This document shows, in pieces, positions 35,508-44,864 of a DNA stretch of 64,000 nucleotides. Under the pieces are notes generated by a model. It was given only the letters and a program-made list of their open reading frames with translations, was not told the DNA's origin and did no database searches. The DNA comes from Deltaproteobacteria bacterium (GTDB taxonomy: Bacteria; Desulfobacterota; Binatia; HRBIN30; CADEER01). Where the stretch lies: assembly GCA_029262455.1 (NCBI GenBank), contig JAJCZJ010000088.1, forward strand, positions 62,001 through 126,000. The letters are read 5' to 3'. Both the position numbers and the translations under genes were made by a program. How positions within the stretch are numbered: the stretch's first letter is position 1; every line of letters starts with the position of its first letter.

Positions 35508-38038
35508 TTCCGTATCGGTACGAACCTTACCGCTGTGTCATCCGCGTTCTTCGGCGGAGTCATCGGATGATCGCGCCCGACAGACCAATCCTCCAGCAGG
35601 TTCGCGTAATAGGGAGAACCCGGCCAGCCGCTCTGCCCACCCGCCAGAGTGTATCGCGCCGCCCAAGGATCTCCCATGTCGATCGAGAACCGCACAATCG
35701 GCCCAATCTCTACCCGCATCTTGGTGCGGTGGGAGCGCGCAAACTGATTCTTGAAGACCGTTTCGTTACCGCCCCCGATCGCGAGAGGCGCACTGTTGAG
35801 CACCCGACCCAAGATAGCGCCGGCGATCCCGGCGTCCGGAGCAAAGGGGTGTCTCAAGACGAACGGTCTCACGGTACCCCACAGCCAACTCGCGGGCGCA
35901 TCGCCGTAGAGCTCTCGCATCGACTTGTCCGCGGCCTCGAGCCCTCTGTCGAGGATCGCTGCCCGATCTTCGACCACCGACGTGGTCACATCGTCCCAAA
36001 CCGCAGCAGTCGGAGCCAAGTTCCAAAGCCTGCGAACTCCGACCTCGAACTGCACCAATGACTGCACAAATCTCCACACTTCGCCGTTTGCACCACCGCT
36101 GAGCTCATCGGCAAACGCCTCGTCGAGAAGCGCGTGGGTCAGGTGGGTATAGGCGGTCGGCCCCGCCGATGCGGGATCCATTGTTCCATCCCAATCACAC
36201 AAGAGCTTTCTGAGTTCTGCGGCAGGTTCGGGCCCGTGCTGACAGAGATCGGCCTGCAAGCCGTTTCGCGCGCTCGACCAGCTCACGTCCAGCTTGTCGA
36301 GCTGAATTGCCGCCGATGCCGCTACATCGATCTTCCCAAAGGATCGGTGGAGCATGTCGGAGATGCGGACAAAGCGATTGGGCGCAGAGACGTCGTTGTT
36401 ATACGTCGTCGGTACTCGGTTCGACGGCACGATCTGATTGTTTGCCGTCGCCAACCATCCACGCTCCGGATTCGTCGAAGCTGGCAACTCGGATTTCGCG
36501 ACGAACCCCTTCCAATCGTAACGCGTCAACCAGCCCGGAATCGGGAAGGTGCCTCGCCACCCCGGCCGCACCGGCACCAAGCACGGCGAACGATAGGCAA
36601 TGGACCCGCTCGCGTCAGCCGCGACCCAGCTCGAACAACCCAGATCGAACAGATCGATCCCGATCGCAAATTCTTCGACCGTGCGAGCCCGACTCAATCG
36701 TGCTGCTCCTACCAGATCACTGCCGCGGCCAATCGGAACGGTACGCAGGGCGACGAGCGGCAGCAACTCTCCCAGATCGCCACTCAGGTCGTTGAGCAAC
36801 GGACCATCGCGGGTAAAGCGCACGGTCTCCTCCACACGCCCCGCCCCCTTGACTTCAAACGTCTCCGTGCGGCGCTCAAACGGAACAAAGCGGCCGTCCA
36901 CTTCATAACCGTCCGTTTCGATCCCCTCGACCGATTCGCGCCGCGGTTTGTGCAGCACCAAATCCTGGCGGTCGACATGGTTCGTCGTCGCTCCCCAAGC
37001 AACCGATCCATTGTGCCCGAACACGACGCGATAGAGACCGGGAAGCGTGAAGCCCGCGGCGTGGTACTCATCTGTCTCAAACTCGAAGCCCCAAACCATC
37101 GGAGGATTCATCTGCGGCAGGTGTGGATCGCTCGACAAGACGGGAAAGCCCGACGCCGTGTGCTCGCCCGACACTGCCCAGTTGTTGCTCGCCGACCAGC
37201 TGCTCAGCAGATTCGCAACACTCGCGAAGGCGTCGGCATCGAGTTCCCGGGCTGATCGCTTCTCTGAGCCGCACAGCTGCGCCAACTCGGCACGGACCTC
37301 GGGAACGACACCAGGCGGCACCGGAAAGACCTGCGACGAAACATCTTCCTTCGGTAGCGCAAACACGTCGTGCTCGAGATCGGTCGGCCAGATGCGCTCG
37401 AGCGCATCCAAACCCGCAGAACAGGCGATCGCCAGGCGCCGGATCTCACGATCCGCGTTGCCACCCAGCCCGTGCATCACCATCAAGTATATCGCCAGTG
37501 AATCCTCTGCGCTCCACGGCCGGACGGCGTCGACGCCGAGCAGTCGGTGCTCGAACGACAGGTGCCCCACCTCAATCCACGCATTGATTCCCTCGACGAA
37601 GGCATCCAAAATTCGTCGTTCCCCCGCATCGGTAGCGGCATAGAGTCGGCCCGCCCCCTCCCTGAAACCGAGAAAACGGTTGAGCCGGTCGGCATCGATC
37701 GATCGTTTGCCGGCGAACGGCCGATCGCCCACCAACGCCGCCACTTCGCCATTCGCGAGATGTCGAAACAGATCGAGTTGCGCCATTCGATCGCGTGCCT
37801 GCAGGTAACCGAGGACACGCATGCCTTCGATCTCGTTCTTCGCTTCAACGCGCCAGAACCCATCGCCACGCCGCACAACCGACACGGTCTCGGTAAGGCC
37901 CGCCAAGGCAACCTGGTCGCCACTTCGAAACAGCGGATAGTCAGGGCGCGCAACGTACGACAGAAGACCGACCGCCGCACAGCCGCTCAAGCATAGACAG
38001 AGAGTCACGACAGCGGAGTAATAACGGCCACTATGCAT
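35504..38038 (-). CDS. penicillin-acylase-family lipoprotein (Ntn hydrolase)
   Basis: An 844-residue precursor of an N-terminal-nucleophile amidohydrolase related to penicillin and acyl-homoserine-lactone acylases. ATG at 38038 gives a lipoprotein signal (MHSGRYYSAVVTLCLCLSGC), so the enzyme is anchored on the outer side of a membrane. The autoprocessing nucleophile is Ser284 in SASNNWAVSG; the alpha chain and spacer precede it and the ~560-residue beta chain follows. HNGSVAWGATTNHVD and an ATANNQIVPSN segment are family hallmarks. It probably hydrolyses an amide such as an N-acyl lipid or acyl-homoserine lactone. Operon with the membrane protein and P450. Confidence 0.9.
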   Translation of the reverse strand: MHSGRYYSAVVTLCLCLSGCAAVGLLSYVARPDYPLFRSGDQVALAGLTETVSVVRRGDGFWRVEAKNEIEGMRVLGYLQARDRMAQLDLFRHLANGEVAALVGDRPFAGKRSIDADRLNRFLGFREGAGRLYAATDAGERRILDAFVEGINAWIEVGHLSFEHRLLGVDAVRPWSAEDSLAIYLMVMHGLGGNADREIRRLAIACSAGLDALERIWPTDLEHDVFALPKEDVSSQVFPVPPGVVPEVRAELAQLCGSEKRSARELDADAFASVANLLSSWSASNNWAVSGEHTASGFPVLSSDPHLPQMNPPMVWGFEFETDEYHAAGFTLPGLYRVVFGHNGSVAWGATTNHVDRQDLVLHKPRRESVEGIETDGYEVDGRFVPFERRTETFEVKGAGRVEETVRFTRDGPLLNDLSGDLGELLPLVALRTVPIGRGSDLVGAARLSRARTVEEFAIGIDLFDLGCSSWVAADASGSIAYRSPCLVPVRPGWRGTFPIPGWLTRYDWKGFVAKSELPASTNPERGWLATANNQIVPSNRVPTTYNNDVSAPNRFVRISDMLHRSFGKIDVAASAAIQLDKLDVSWSSARNGLQADLCQHGPEPAAELRKLLCDWDGTMDPASAGPTAYTHLTHALLDEAFADELSGGANGEVWRFVQSLVQFEVGVRRLWNLAPTAAVWDDVTTSVVEDRAAILDRGLEAADKSMRELYGDAPASWLWGTVRPFVLRHPFAPDAGIAGAILGRVLNSAPLAIGGGNETVFKNQFARSHRTKMRVEIGPIVRFSIDMGDPWAARYTLAGGQSGWPGSPYYANLLEDWSVGRDHPMTPPKNADDTAVRFVPIRN

Positions 38039-38170
38039 AGCAGAGGAATCTAGCCCGCAAGATCCGCGAATCCTAGCACTTCGTCGAACCGGTAGGACCA
38101 GAGCCACACGTTGCGCACGAGTCGCTCTGCGCAGTAGGATCGGACTCCCGTCCAACACGAGGAGACGCAA

Positions 38171-39286
38171 ATGGCGACATTGGACTATTCTCCGGCAGGA
38201 GTCAGCGTGCGCGAAGATCTGAGAGATGCGCACGAACGTCTCTGGATCCACTTAGCTTCCCCGGGCAACTGGTGGACGGGCGCTCAACGTGTCGCGATCG
38301 CAACCGCCGCGCGATCAGCCGTCGAATGCAAACTTTGCCAGGATCGAAAAGGGGCCCTTTCGCCTGAGAACGTCCAGGGAGAGCACACTTCCACCCAAGA
38401 ACTCGACCAGAACACTCTCGAAGCGATCCATCGCATCCGAACCGATCCCGCGCGGCTGTCGAAGGCATGGTTCGACCAACGGATCGACGGCGGACTTAGC
38501 GAGGAATCCTACGTCGAGTTAGTCGGGGTCGTGACTCTCAGCACGGGTGTCGATTATTTTTGCCGCGCTCTCGGAATGCCGGCCTTCGATCTGCCGCGAC
38601 CGATCGCCGGCGAACCGACCAGAACACGCCCCGACAACGCCAAGTCCGGCACTGCCTGGGTCGCGATGCTGGCGCCGGAAGACGTCAGTGGCCCGGAATC
38701 AGACCTCTATGGGGACGCGACCGACGCACCGAACATCATGCGTGCGCTGAGTCTAGTTCCGAACGAAGCCAGAGCCCTGCAGAGTTCTTCCGATGCACAT
38801 TACGTAGCCGTCGCGCAGATCGCCGACCCAACCGTCAGACGAGCCATCGATCGCATGCAAATGGAGCTCGTCGCATCGCGTGTCTCGGCGCTGAACGAGT
38901 GCTTTTACTGAACTTCGGCGCACGCGACACTGCTCCGTGTGAGCAGTCAGGTAAATCAAACGAAAGTCGATCTTTCGGCCGTCAACGGATTGAGCGACAA
39001 CGCCACCGGTGTTCGACACGGTGAGCAACTCTTGGCGTTCACAGAGGCCGTCATGGGAAGCGACGCAGCAGCGTTGCAGGAAGAACGATCAAAGTTGCGG
39101 ACTCTGCTCAACGACGAGGAGTTCGTGGACGTCGCAGCGACCATCGGCGCCTTCAACGTGGTGACACGAATCGCCGACTCCACCGGGATTCCACTCGACC
39201 CGATGATCCGTGAGTTTAGCAATGACGTCCGCAACGAGCTCGACCTCGGCCGCTTTGCTTCATCTGCGAACACCCCGGCAGGTTGA
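38171..39286 (+). CDS. AhpD/CMD-like selenoprotein with in-frame TGA (Sec247)
   Basis: Read as one 371-residue protein through TGA at 38909-38911. The first part ends MELVASRVSALNECFY, then TGA, then TSAHATLLR and a further 115 residues in the same frame to TAG/TGA at 39286. In AhpD/carboxymuconolactone-decarboxylase-like peroxidases this place is CxxC-xxxH; here it is C244-F-Y-Sec247-TSA-H251, so TGA falls exactly on the second redox Cys. A SECIS-like hairpin follows at 38929-38947. The N-terminal half has its own CKLC (C53, C56) near GNWWTGAQRVAIATAAR, and the C-terminal part LRTLLNDEEFVDVAATIGAFN belongs to the same fold. GGAGACGC precedes ATG 38171. Probably a thiol/selenol peroxidase. 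Ordinary gene callers would split it into two fragments. Confidence 0.82.
38929..38947 (+). promoter_or_regulatory. candidate bacterial SECIS hairpin
   Basis: ACTGCTC, loop CGTGT, GAGCAGT: a perfect 7-bp stem with a 5-nt loop whose second base is G. The loop starts 24 nt after the in-frame TGA, inside the distance range known for bacterial SECIS elements that recruit SelB. It lies within the coding sequence, as bacterial SECIS elements do. Confidence 0.72.
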
Positions 39287-39334
39287 CGATTCGACGGCCC
39301 CGTGCCGAGCACACACCGGGTCGTCAATCCTACC

Positions 39335-40339
39335 TCAATTACACTCCTCGGCGAGAAATCGCATGATCTCCGGATCACCACCGCCATAGAGCAACGAATC
39401 CACCGGCGAGTCTTTCCAAGCTGCGATACGATCTCGAATTCGATCGCGTGTGCCGCAAAGAGAGATCTCGTCTGCCATCTCGTCTGGAATCGCCGCGATC
39501 GCCTCGTCGTGCTTACCCTCCAAGAAAAGATCCTGGACCTTGCCGGTGACGTGCTCAAAGCCCATGCGATTGAGCAGATTGATGTGAAAGTTCTGCTTCT
39601 TGGCTCCCATCCCGCCGAGGTAAAAGCCCAGCATCATCTTCACGGGATACAACGCCTTATCGAGATCTTCATCGACCGAGACCATCACGGTCGACGCAAT
39701 TTCGAAGCCGTCCTTCCGCTTCGATAGTGGATCCTTATAGATGTCCATCCGGTAGGGCGAAATGAAGAGCGGCAACCATCCATCGGCGATCTCGAAACAC
39801 ATCTCGACATTCTTAGGGCCCTCGGCCCCCATGTAGATCGGGATGCGCTTGCGCAGCGGATGAGTGATCAGCTTGAGCGGCTTGCCCAAGCCGGTTCCAC
39901 CCGGATGCGGCAGTGGGTAATGCGGGCCGTCGTTGGTCACGGGGCCTTCACGACGCCACGCGCGCTGGAGGATTCCAATGTACTCGCGTGTCCTAGCCAT
40001 AGGCTTGGGAAACGGCTGTCCGTACCACCCCTCGACGACCTGAGGACCCGACACACCGAGACCCAAAATCAGGCGACCACCTGACAGGTGGTCAATCGTC
40101 ATCGCAGTCATCGCCGTGCATGCCGGTGATCGCGCAGAGAGTTGGGTGACAGCCGTACCGAGCTTGATCTTCTTGGTGTGAGAGCCGTACCAGGCCAACG
40201 GCGTGAAGCAGTCCGACCCATACGCTTCAGCTGTCCACACCGAGTCGAACCCCAAGCGTTCCGCCTCCTGCGTCATCTCCAAGTGATCGGCTGGCGGCGT
40301 CGGCCCCATCCAGTATCCAAGTTGTAGTCCAAGCTTCAT
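39335..40339 (-). CDS. LLM-class F420-dependent oxidoreductase
   Basis: A 334-residue luciferase-like monooxygenase-fold protein. MKLGLQLGYWMGPTPPADHL opens the TIM barrel; GTAVTQLSARSPACTAMTAM and LSGGRLILGLGVSGPQVVEGWYG are typical of the F420-dependent subgroup, and CGTRDRIRDRIAAW is the usual late motif. ATG at 40339 follows a clear GGAGG. Members oxidise or reduce alcohols and other substrates with coenzyme F420. Together with the Ddn-like protein at 58949 this suggests the organism makes F420. Substrate unknown. Confidence 0.92.
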   Translation of the reverse strand: MKLGLQLGYWMGPTPPADHLEMTQEAERLGFDSVWTAEAYGSDCFTPLAWYGSHTKKIKLGTAVTQLSARSPACTAMTAMTIDHLSGGRLILGLGVSGPQVVEGWYGQPFPKPMARTREYIGILQRAWRREGPVTNDGPHYPLPHPGGTGLGKPLKLITHPLRKRIPIYMGAEGPKNVEMCFEIADGWLPLFISPYRMDIYKDPLSKRKDGFEIASTVMVSVDEDLDKALYPVKMMLGFYLGGMGAKKQNFHINLLNRMGFEHVTGKVQDLFLEGKHDEAIAAIPDEMADEISLCGTRDRIRDRIAAWKDSPVDSLLYGGGDPEIMRFLAEECN

Positions 40340-40676
40340 CGAATCCCTCCAGAAAGTAACAACACAGTTCATCCCCCGATCGGATCAGGCAACGAGAACC
40401 GCCACGGAGCTACCGAGGGACCCGATCAGGATTGCCCAACCGTCGCAAGCGGTTCGTTACAGACCCAACGAGCCGGCAAAATGCCGAACGTACGCGACTT
40501 CCAAGGGCCCCCACATGGCAAGTCGCATTGGGATACGCACAGTCTCACGCAAATCGCGATCTAAAGTCGTACGCCGATAGGCAGGACCTCGAAAAGTCAT
40601 ACTTTCCTTCGATTACCGCTCCGCGCCGGCTGGGTCATTATCACTCTCGAACCGCAAGGGGAGAGGGAAAGAGACC
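40340..40676. other. divergent intergenic region
   Basis: About 335 bp between the LLM gene and the divergent receiver/kinase-like gene. Short open frames here have no recognisable motif or proper start signal. GGGAGAGGGAAAGAGACC directly precedes the ATG at 40677. No operator recognised. Confidence 0.45.
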
Positions 40677-42137
40677 ATGACGCAATCGCAACAATCCAAG
40701 CCTACCGTACTCATTGTCGATGACCGACCAGAGATCCTGGACTACTCGAGGACGACACTGGAAACCCAAGGGCTGCTCATCATCACCGCCAAGACCTTGT
40801 CAGCAGCCGTCGCAATCTGCGATGAGGACGAAGTTCAGGTAGTGCTGATAGACTATCGGCTCTGCCCCGCTGGGGGCGAGGAAGCCGTCCAGGCCCTCCG
40901 AGGCGCAAACCCGCTCACCCAGGTCATCCTGCACGGCGGATACGCGACGCCGAGCGCTATCGGCGCAGGTGTCTCAGAGGGACCCGACAGCTTGCTGCAA
41001 TGGGTCGAGGTCGGACTCGCGACCTACCGACGCAACGCCGCGGCGGACACCTCGCGGCTCGCCGAGAATGACGACACCGCCACCATCCTGTTCATTGGGG
41101 AACGCAACACCTACCCATGGCTGCTTTCCTGGCTCGAGCAGGCCGGCTGCCGCGTCATCACGAGCCCAAAGCCGGATGAGGCGCTCGATCACTTCATCCG
41201 CGAGCGCGCACAGATCGTCGTCCTCGCCCAAAACCTGGTCGAAAAAGAGACTGCTGATCTCGTGCGTCGCATCCGTGTTCTGGATGCCGCTGTGCCATTC
41301 ATCGCGATGACCGAAGCCGACCTCGACACGCGCCGAGAGATTGCCGACTCCTTGCAGCCGCACGCCATTTGCGACGGCAACAATTCTGACCAAGTGTCGG
41401 AGTCAATCGAGTCCGCTCTCAACACCTCGTGGCGGATGGACCGGGCGCGCGCCGACCAAGACCTGCGAGGGATGTTGCTCGCGAAGTTCTCGGACGACGT
41501 TCGAAACGCAATTCTGGCCATTCAGGGCTACGCCGAGATCCTGCGCGACGACTCGCAGCCACAGGTGCAACGCGCTGTCGATGGACTCAGCGATGCTTCG
41601 ACCGCCGCCCTCAAGTTGGTCGAAAAGTACCTCGACCTTGCACGACTCGACGCGCCCGGACTCATCGTGCGCCGCGAGCCAGTCTCCATCGACCAGCTGC
41701 TCACCGATCTGGGATCCGCCGAACGCCGCAACAGCCGGCGCCCGCTGGCTCTCGCCACGAAAGTCTCACTATCCAAGCGGTCCGTATACACGGACGGTGA
41801 GAAGCTGAACGCCGTACTGACACAGCTTCTCGACAACTTTGTTCAGTCGAGCGCCTCCGGGCAGGTCGCACTGGACATTAACGAGGGACCCCACGCTGCC
41901 GAATTCATCCTCCGAAACCCGAACTGCGAGGTCGGCGAACTTGACCCTGCACAATCGAGCACGTCACTTGGCACCAACCTACCCGACGACGGACTCGGAC
42001 TCGCCATCGCCCAGCGCCTTACCGACCTCTTAGGGGGATCCCTCTCCATTCAGCGCGGAACCAACGGCGACGCCGTTTTCCGCCTCAGCATTCCAACCGC
42101 CAACGAACCGCAAGTTCACGGCGACACACTTCACTAG
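40677..42137 (+). CDS. receiver domain plus degenerate histidine-kinase-like protein
   Basis: A 486-residue signalling protein. Residues 8-115 form a receiver domain with the acidic pair D15-D16 and phosphoacceptor D59 (VLIDYRL), but the conserved Thr and Lys are not evident. A second receiver-like domain (about 135-250) has no acceptor Asp (VVLAQNL). Then comes a dimerisation-helix region KFSDDVRNAILAIQGYAEIL, where the phosphorylatable His of SHELR is replaced by D273. A GHKL ATPase-like domain follows with LLDNFV (N box) and DDGLGLAIAQRL (G box). It is probably a pseudokinase or allosteric partner rather than an autophosphorylating kinase. A bidirectional-looking terminator follows. Confidence 0.85.
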   Translation: MTQSQQSKPTVLIVDDRPEILDYSRTTLETQGLLIITAKTLSAAVAICDEDEVQVVLIDYRLCPAGGEEAVQALRGANPLTQVILHGGYATPSAIGAGVSEGPDSLLQWVEVGLATYRRNAAADTSRLAENDDTATILFIGERNTYPWLLSWLEQAGCRVITSPKPDEALDHFIRERAQIVVLAQNLVEKETADLVRRIRVLDAAVPFIAMTEADLDTRREIADSLQPHAICDGNNSDQVSESIESALNTSWRMDRARADQDLRGMLLAKFSDDVRNAILAIQGYAEILRDDSQPQVQRAVDGLSDASTAALKLVEKYLDLARLDAPGLIVRREPVSIDQLLTDLGSAERRNSRRPLALATKVSLSKRSVYTDGEKLNAVLTQLLDNFVQSSASGQVALDINEGPHAAEFILRNPNCEVGELDPAQSSTSLGTNLPDDGLGLAIAQRLTDLLGGSLSIQRGTNGDAVFRLSIPTANEPQVHGDTLH

Positions 42138-42192
42138 CGGGGGGCTCCGCGGGCCTTTCACCAGACACGCCTCCTGGCGAAGGGGAAAGAAA

Positions 42193-42268
42193 GAGGCCCC
42201 CTCCCTGTTGCGGGAGAGGGCCTCAGAGGCAAATGCGGCGCGCCAACTGGCGCGCCGCATCTTTTTTT
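42193..42268 (+). terminator. double hairpin terminator
   Basis: First hairpin 42193-42224: GAGGCCC/GGGCCTC then CTCCC/GGGAG around a single mismatch, loop TGTTGC. Second hairpin 42233-42260: perfect 12-bp stem ATGCGGCGCGCC / GGCGCGCCGCAT, loop AACT, followed by CTTTTTTT. It ends the plus-strand kinase-like gene; the minus-strand gene ends 10 bp further on, so it may act in both directions. Confidence 0.92.
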
Positions 42269-42277
42269 CACCGCCGA

Positions 42278-44659
42278 CTACTGGCAGATGAACTCCGTCT
42301 CGACAAAGATGTCGTTCAAACTCGAATCGTAGAACGGCAGGTAGCCCACCAGGTCCAGACCCGAAACACTACCTCCAGCAAACGTCGTACAACTGAGGCC
42401 TACGCCCGTGACGTTGTGCGGGCCAATATCTTTGTTGTTGCCCGTCTGATTGTTGACATGCTCGAGCACACCGTCCGCACGAGTCGATGTCAGACCGGCA
42501 CACAGCGGTGCCAACGTGATCGAAGGAGGCTCGTTGCCGCAGACCTGATCCTGATCACGTTCGACTGTGATCTGAAGTCCGAGATTGCAGGTCAACGTCC
42601 CCGCCGGCGACGAGGGTCCGATCTCTTGCGCCAGGCAGGAACAGTTGCAAACGCCTGCATGTGGACCGGCCTGCGCAGGTTCCTTTCCGGGACACGATGA
42701 GTCGGGACACTGACTATCCTCGGTACAAGCCCCTTCGGCATTCGGTCCGGCGATGCAGAACCCCTCGCAAGTGGCATCGAGCTGCACGAAGTTGGTCCCT
42801 AGACCACTGCAGAACGTATCGCAGGTCGTTGAACAAGCGGCATTGCTCCCGCAGGTACCGATATTGTGGTCGGCATATAGATCGGTTCTCAAAGGCGACC
42901 CGCCATCACAATCGTACGGTGCCGAATCACACGGGCCGGCAGGCGCGATACAGACGTCGCCAATGCCGAGCAGGTTGATCGCATCAAACTCGACCACTTC
43001 GCAACCACATAGTGAAACTCCCGTAGTGGGGTTGGTGGCGGCGCAGTCGATCTCTACCTCACCAGAAGGTCGAACCAGGAGGGCAGTTCCGTCAAGACGC
43101 AGCAACAGGCGACTCGTCGAGTCGTCGAGTACGCATGAATTGATACCCAATCCAGGCTCAGGCGTATGGGTCGCGGTCGGGACCGGCGTATCAGTCGCTG
43201 TCGGTGTAGCTGTTGGCGTGTCGGTAACTCCACCAGGTGTCGGCGTATCGGTCGGAGTCGACGTTGGAGTGAACGTAGCGGCACTGCCGGCCGGGGTCGC
43301 CGTCGGCGTAATCGTCGGGGTGTCTGTCGCCGTCGGGATGAAGGTAATCGGCGCGTCGCCCTTGTCCTTAAATTGATCGTTCACATTCTTCCGAGCCGGA
43401 GAACTGAAACGCGCTTCCCAACACTCTCCAGAGTTGATGTTGTTTTTGACTTGGGCGATGACCGTTTGGTCCTGAGTCAGTGGCAGCGAAGGAAAGTTAA
43501 GGTTCGTGCCCGCACCCTTGAGGATGATCTTGGCTTTGCCGTCGGTCCCCGACTTGAGGTTCAACAGCTTGATCCCGTCATTCGCGGTCGCTGTATCCTT
43601 GAATCGGAAGCCTTTGCCTGTGGTTTTCCAACAAGGCTTGCTGCCACAGGTGCCCCCAGGCGGAACGATTGCCTGCATGATCAGAGACGAAACGCCACCA
43701 CTCTGATCGTACACGCACATCGAGTAGGTCGTATCGACAACCGGGTTTCCAAACAAACCCGCTGTCGTCGCCTCACCCTTGATCCACTTGAAGATGAGCT
43801 TGTCCTTGGCGCCGCCCTTGTCCTTCAGCAGAAGTAGCGACCTGTTGGACTGAAGCGACTGGCGACATCCGAGAATCGGCTGCGTGCCACAGATCGGATC
43901 AGGCGTAGCCGTCGAGGTAGGTGTGAACGTTTCCGTCGGCGTATTCGTCAACGTCGGAGTATTGGTCGGTGTCGCTGTCGGCGTATTCGTCGGCGTTTCC
44001 GTCGGCGTATTGGTCGGCGGAATGAAGACGTCGAGAACCAATTTGGGTTCCTGATTCGCCGTGCCCTGCCGCGAGGTGTATTCGACAACGCCGTTCTGGC
44101 CTTCATTGCGCTTCTTGACCAACCACCCGTAGTTGTCGGTGCCGGCAAGAAACAGAGCAACGTCAGCTGTAACGTCCAATGAGACGACACCCGTCAACCC
44201 GTTGACCTGCAAATAGCTGGCAGTCGCCGTCGGGGAGAACGTACCCCCGTTCCACTGCACCGGGCAATCCGGAGAGGTGTTCGCAGTATTTGTGTCATCG
44301 GGACAATTGAACGTAGCGCCAAACTCAGTCCAATCCGCGAGCAGTCGATGCACATCAACCTCGCGACCCGTGCTCCAACTATCGTTGTTGAGCTCGATGA
44401 AAAGCTCGAGAGTCGCCGACTGCAGCACGCCACCGGCACTCGCCGCGGCAATGGCTGCTTGATCAAAACGAACCAACGACCGATTGTCGCCTGTACGTCT
44501 CAACCGTAAGAAGGTTTCAGAACCTTCGTTTTGGTTGTCCCCGCCGCCGCCGCGAAGGTAAGTATCGCCGTTCGTGCTGAGCGTGGTGATTACGCCTTGA
44601 GAAGACAAAGGTGCGAGCGCAACGAACGCAACGACGATTGCCGAGCGAATTCCGAGCAT
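42278..44659 (-). CDS. DNRLRE-domain secreted protein with two Thr-Pro linkers
   Basis: A 793-residue exported protein. ATG at 44659 follows GGAGGG and gives a signal peptide (MLGIRSAIVVAFVALAPL). The N-terminal ~200 residues form a DNRLRE domain (ETFLRLRRTGDNRSLVRFDQ), a carbohydrate- or surface-binding-type beta-sandwich. A Thr/Pro linker (TNTPTETPTNTPTATP) leads to a middle domain with repeated KDKGGAKDKLIFKW and KAKIILKGAGTNL strands. A second Thr/Pro linker follows, then a Cys-rich C-terminal domain (CSTTCDTFCSGLG, CNCSCLAQEIG). It was probably assembled from several adhesion modules; no catalytic residues recognised. Confidence 0.85.
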   Translation of the reverse strand: MLGIRSAIVVAFVALAPLSSQGVITTLSTNGDTYLRGGGGDNQNEGSETFLRLRRTGDNRSLVRFDQAAIAAASAGGVLQSATLELFIELNNDSWSTGREVDVHRLLADWTEFGATFNCPDDTNTANTSPDCPVQWNGGTFSPTATASYLQVNGLTGVVSLDVTADVALFLAGTDNYGWLVKKRNEGQNGVVEYTSRQGTANQEPKLVLDVFIPPTNTPTETPTNTPTATPTNTPTLTNTPTETFTPTSTATPDPICGTQPILGCRQSLQSNRSLLLLKDKGGAKDKLIFKWIKGEATTAGLFGNPVVDTTYSMCVYDQSGGVSSLIMQAIVPPGGTCGSKPCWKTTGKGFRFKDTATANDGIKLLNLKSGTDGKAKIILKGAGTNLNFPSLPLTQDQTVIAQVKNNINSGECWEARFSSPARKNVNDQFKDKGDAPITFIPTATDTPTITPTATPAGSAATFTPTSTPTDTPTPGGVTDTPTATPTATDTPVPTATHTPEPGLGINSCVLDDSTSRLLLRLDGTALLVRPSGEVEIDCAATNPTTGVSLCGCEVVEFDAINLLGIGDVCIAPAGPCDSAPYDCDGGSPLRTDLYADHNIGTCGSNAACSTTCDTFCSGLGTNFVQLDATCEGFCIAGPNAEGACTEDSQCPDSSCPGKEPAQAGPHAGVCNCSCLAQEIGPSSPAGTLTCNLGLQITVERDQDQVCGNEPPSITLAPLCAGLTSTRADGVLEHVNNQTGNNKDIGPHNVTGVGLSCTTFAGGSVSGLDLVGYLPFYDSSLNDIFVETEFICQ

Positions 44660-44864
44660 TTGAGATCCCTCCGAAGTGTTGCCGCGACAAGCGGCAACTT
44701 CTTGAGGATGCTCACACGATGCGTCAGGTTGCAAGAAAAAGTAGCAGCGGTCAGCTCGATCACAGTGGGCAAACGTTTCAAAAAAATATAACTCACCCCG
44801 CTAACCCGAACTGACCAAACGTCTGTTTGTGCAGTTAAACTCAGCCCGCTGCGCAGGCTGCTGC

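Noticed and set aside
36134-37255. 373-codon open frame on the plus strand
   Set aside because: Antisense to the penicillin-acylase-family gene, Arg-rich and motif-free.
38171-38911. Separate 246-residue gene ending at TGA, with another gene starting at 38939
   Set aside because: Both parts are in one frame, match one fold and meet at the expected redox position; a single Sec-containing gene explains them better.
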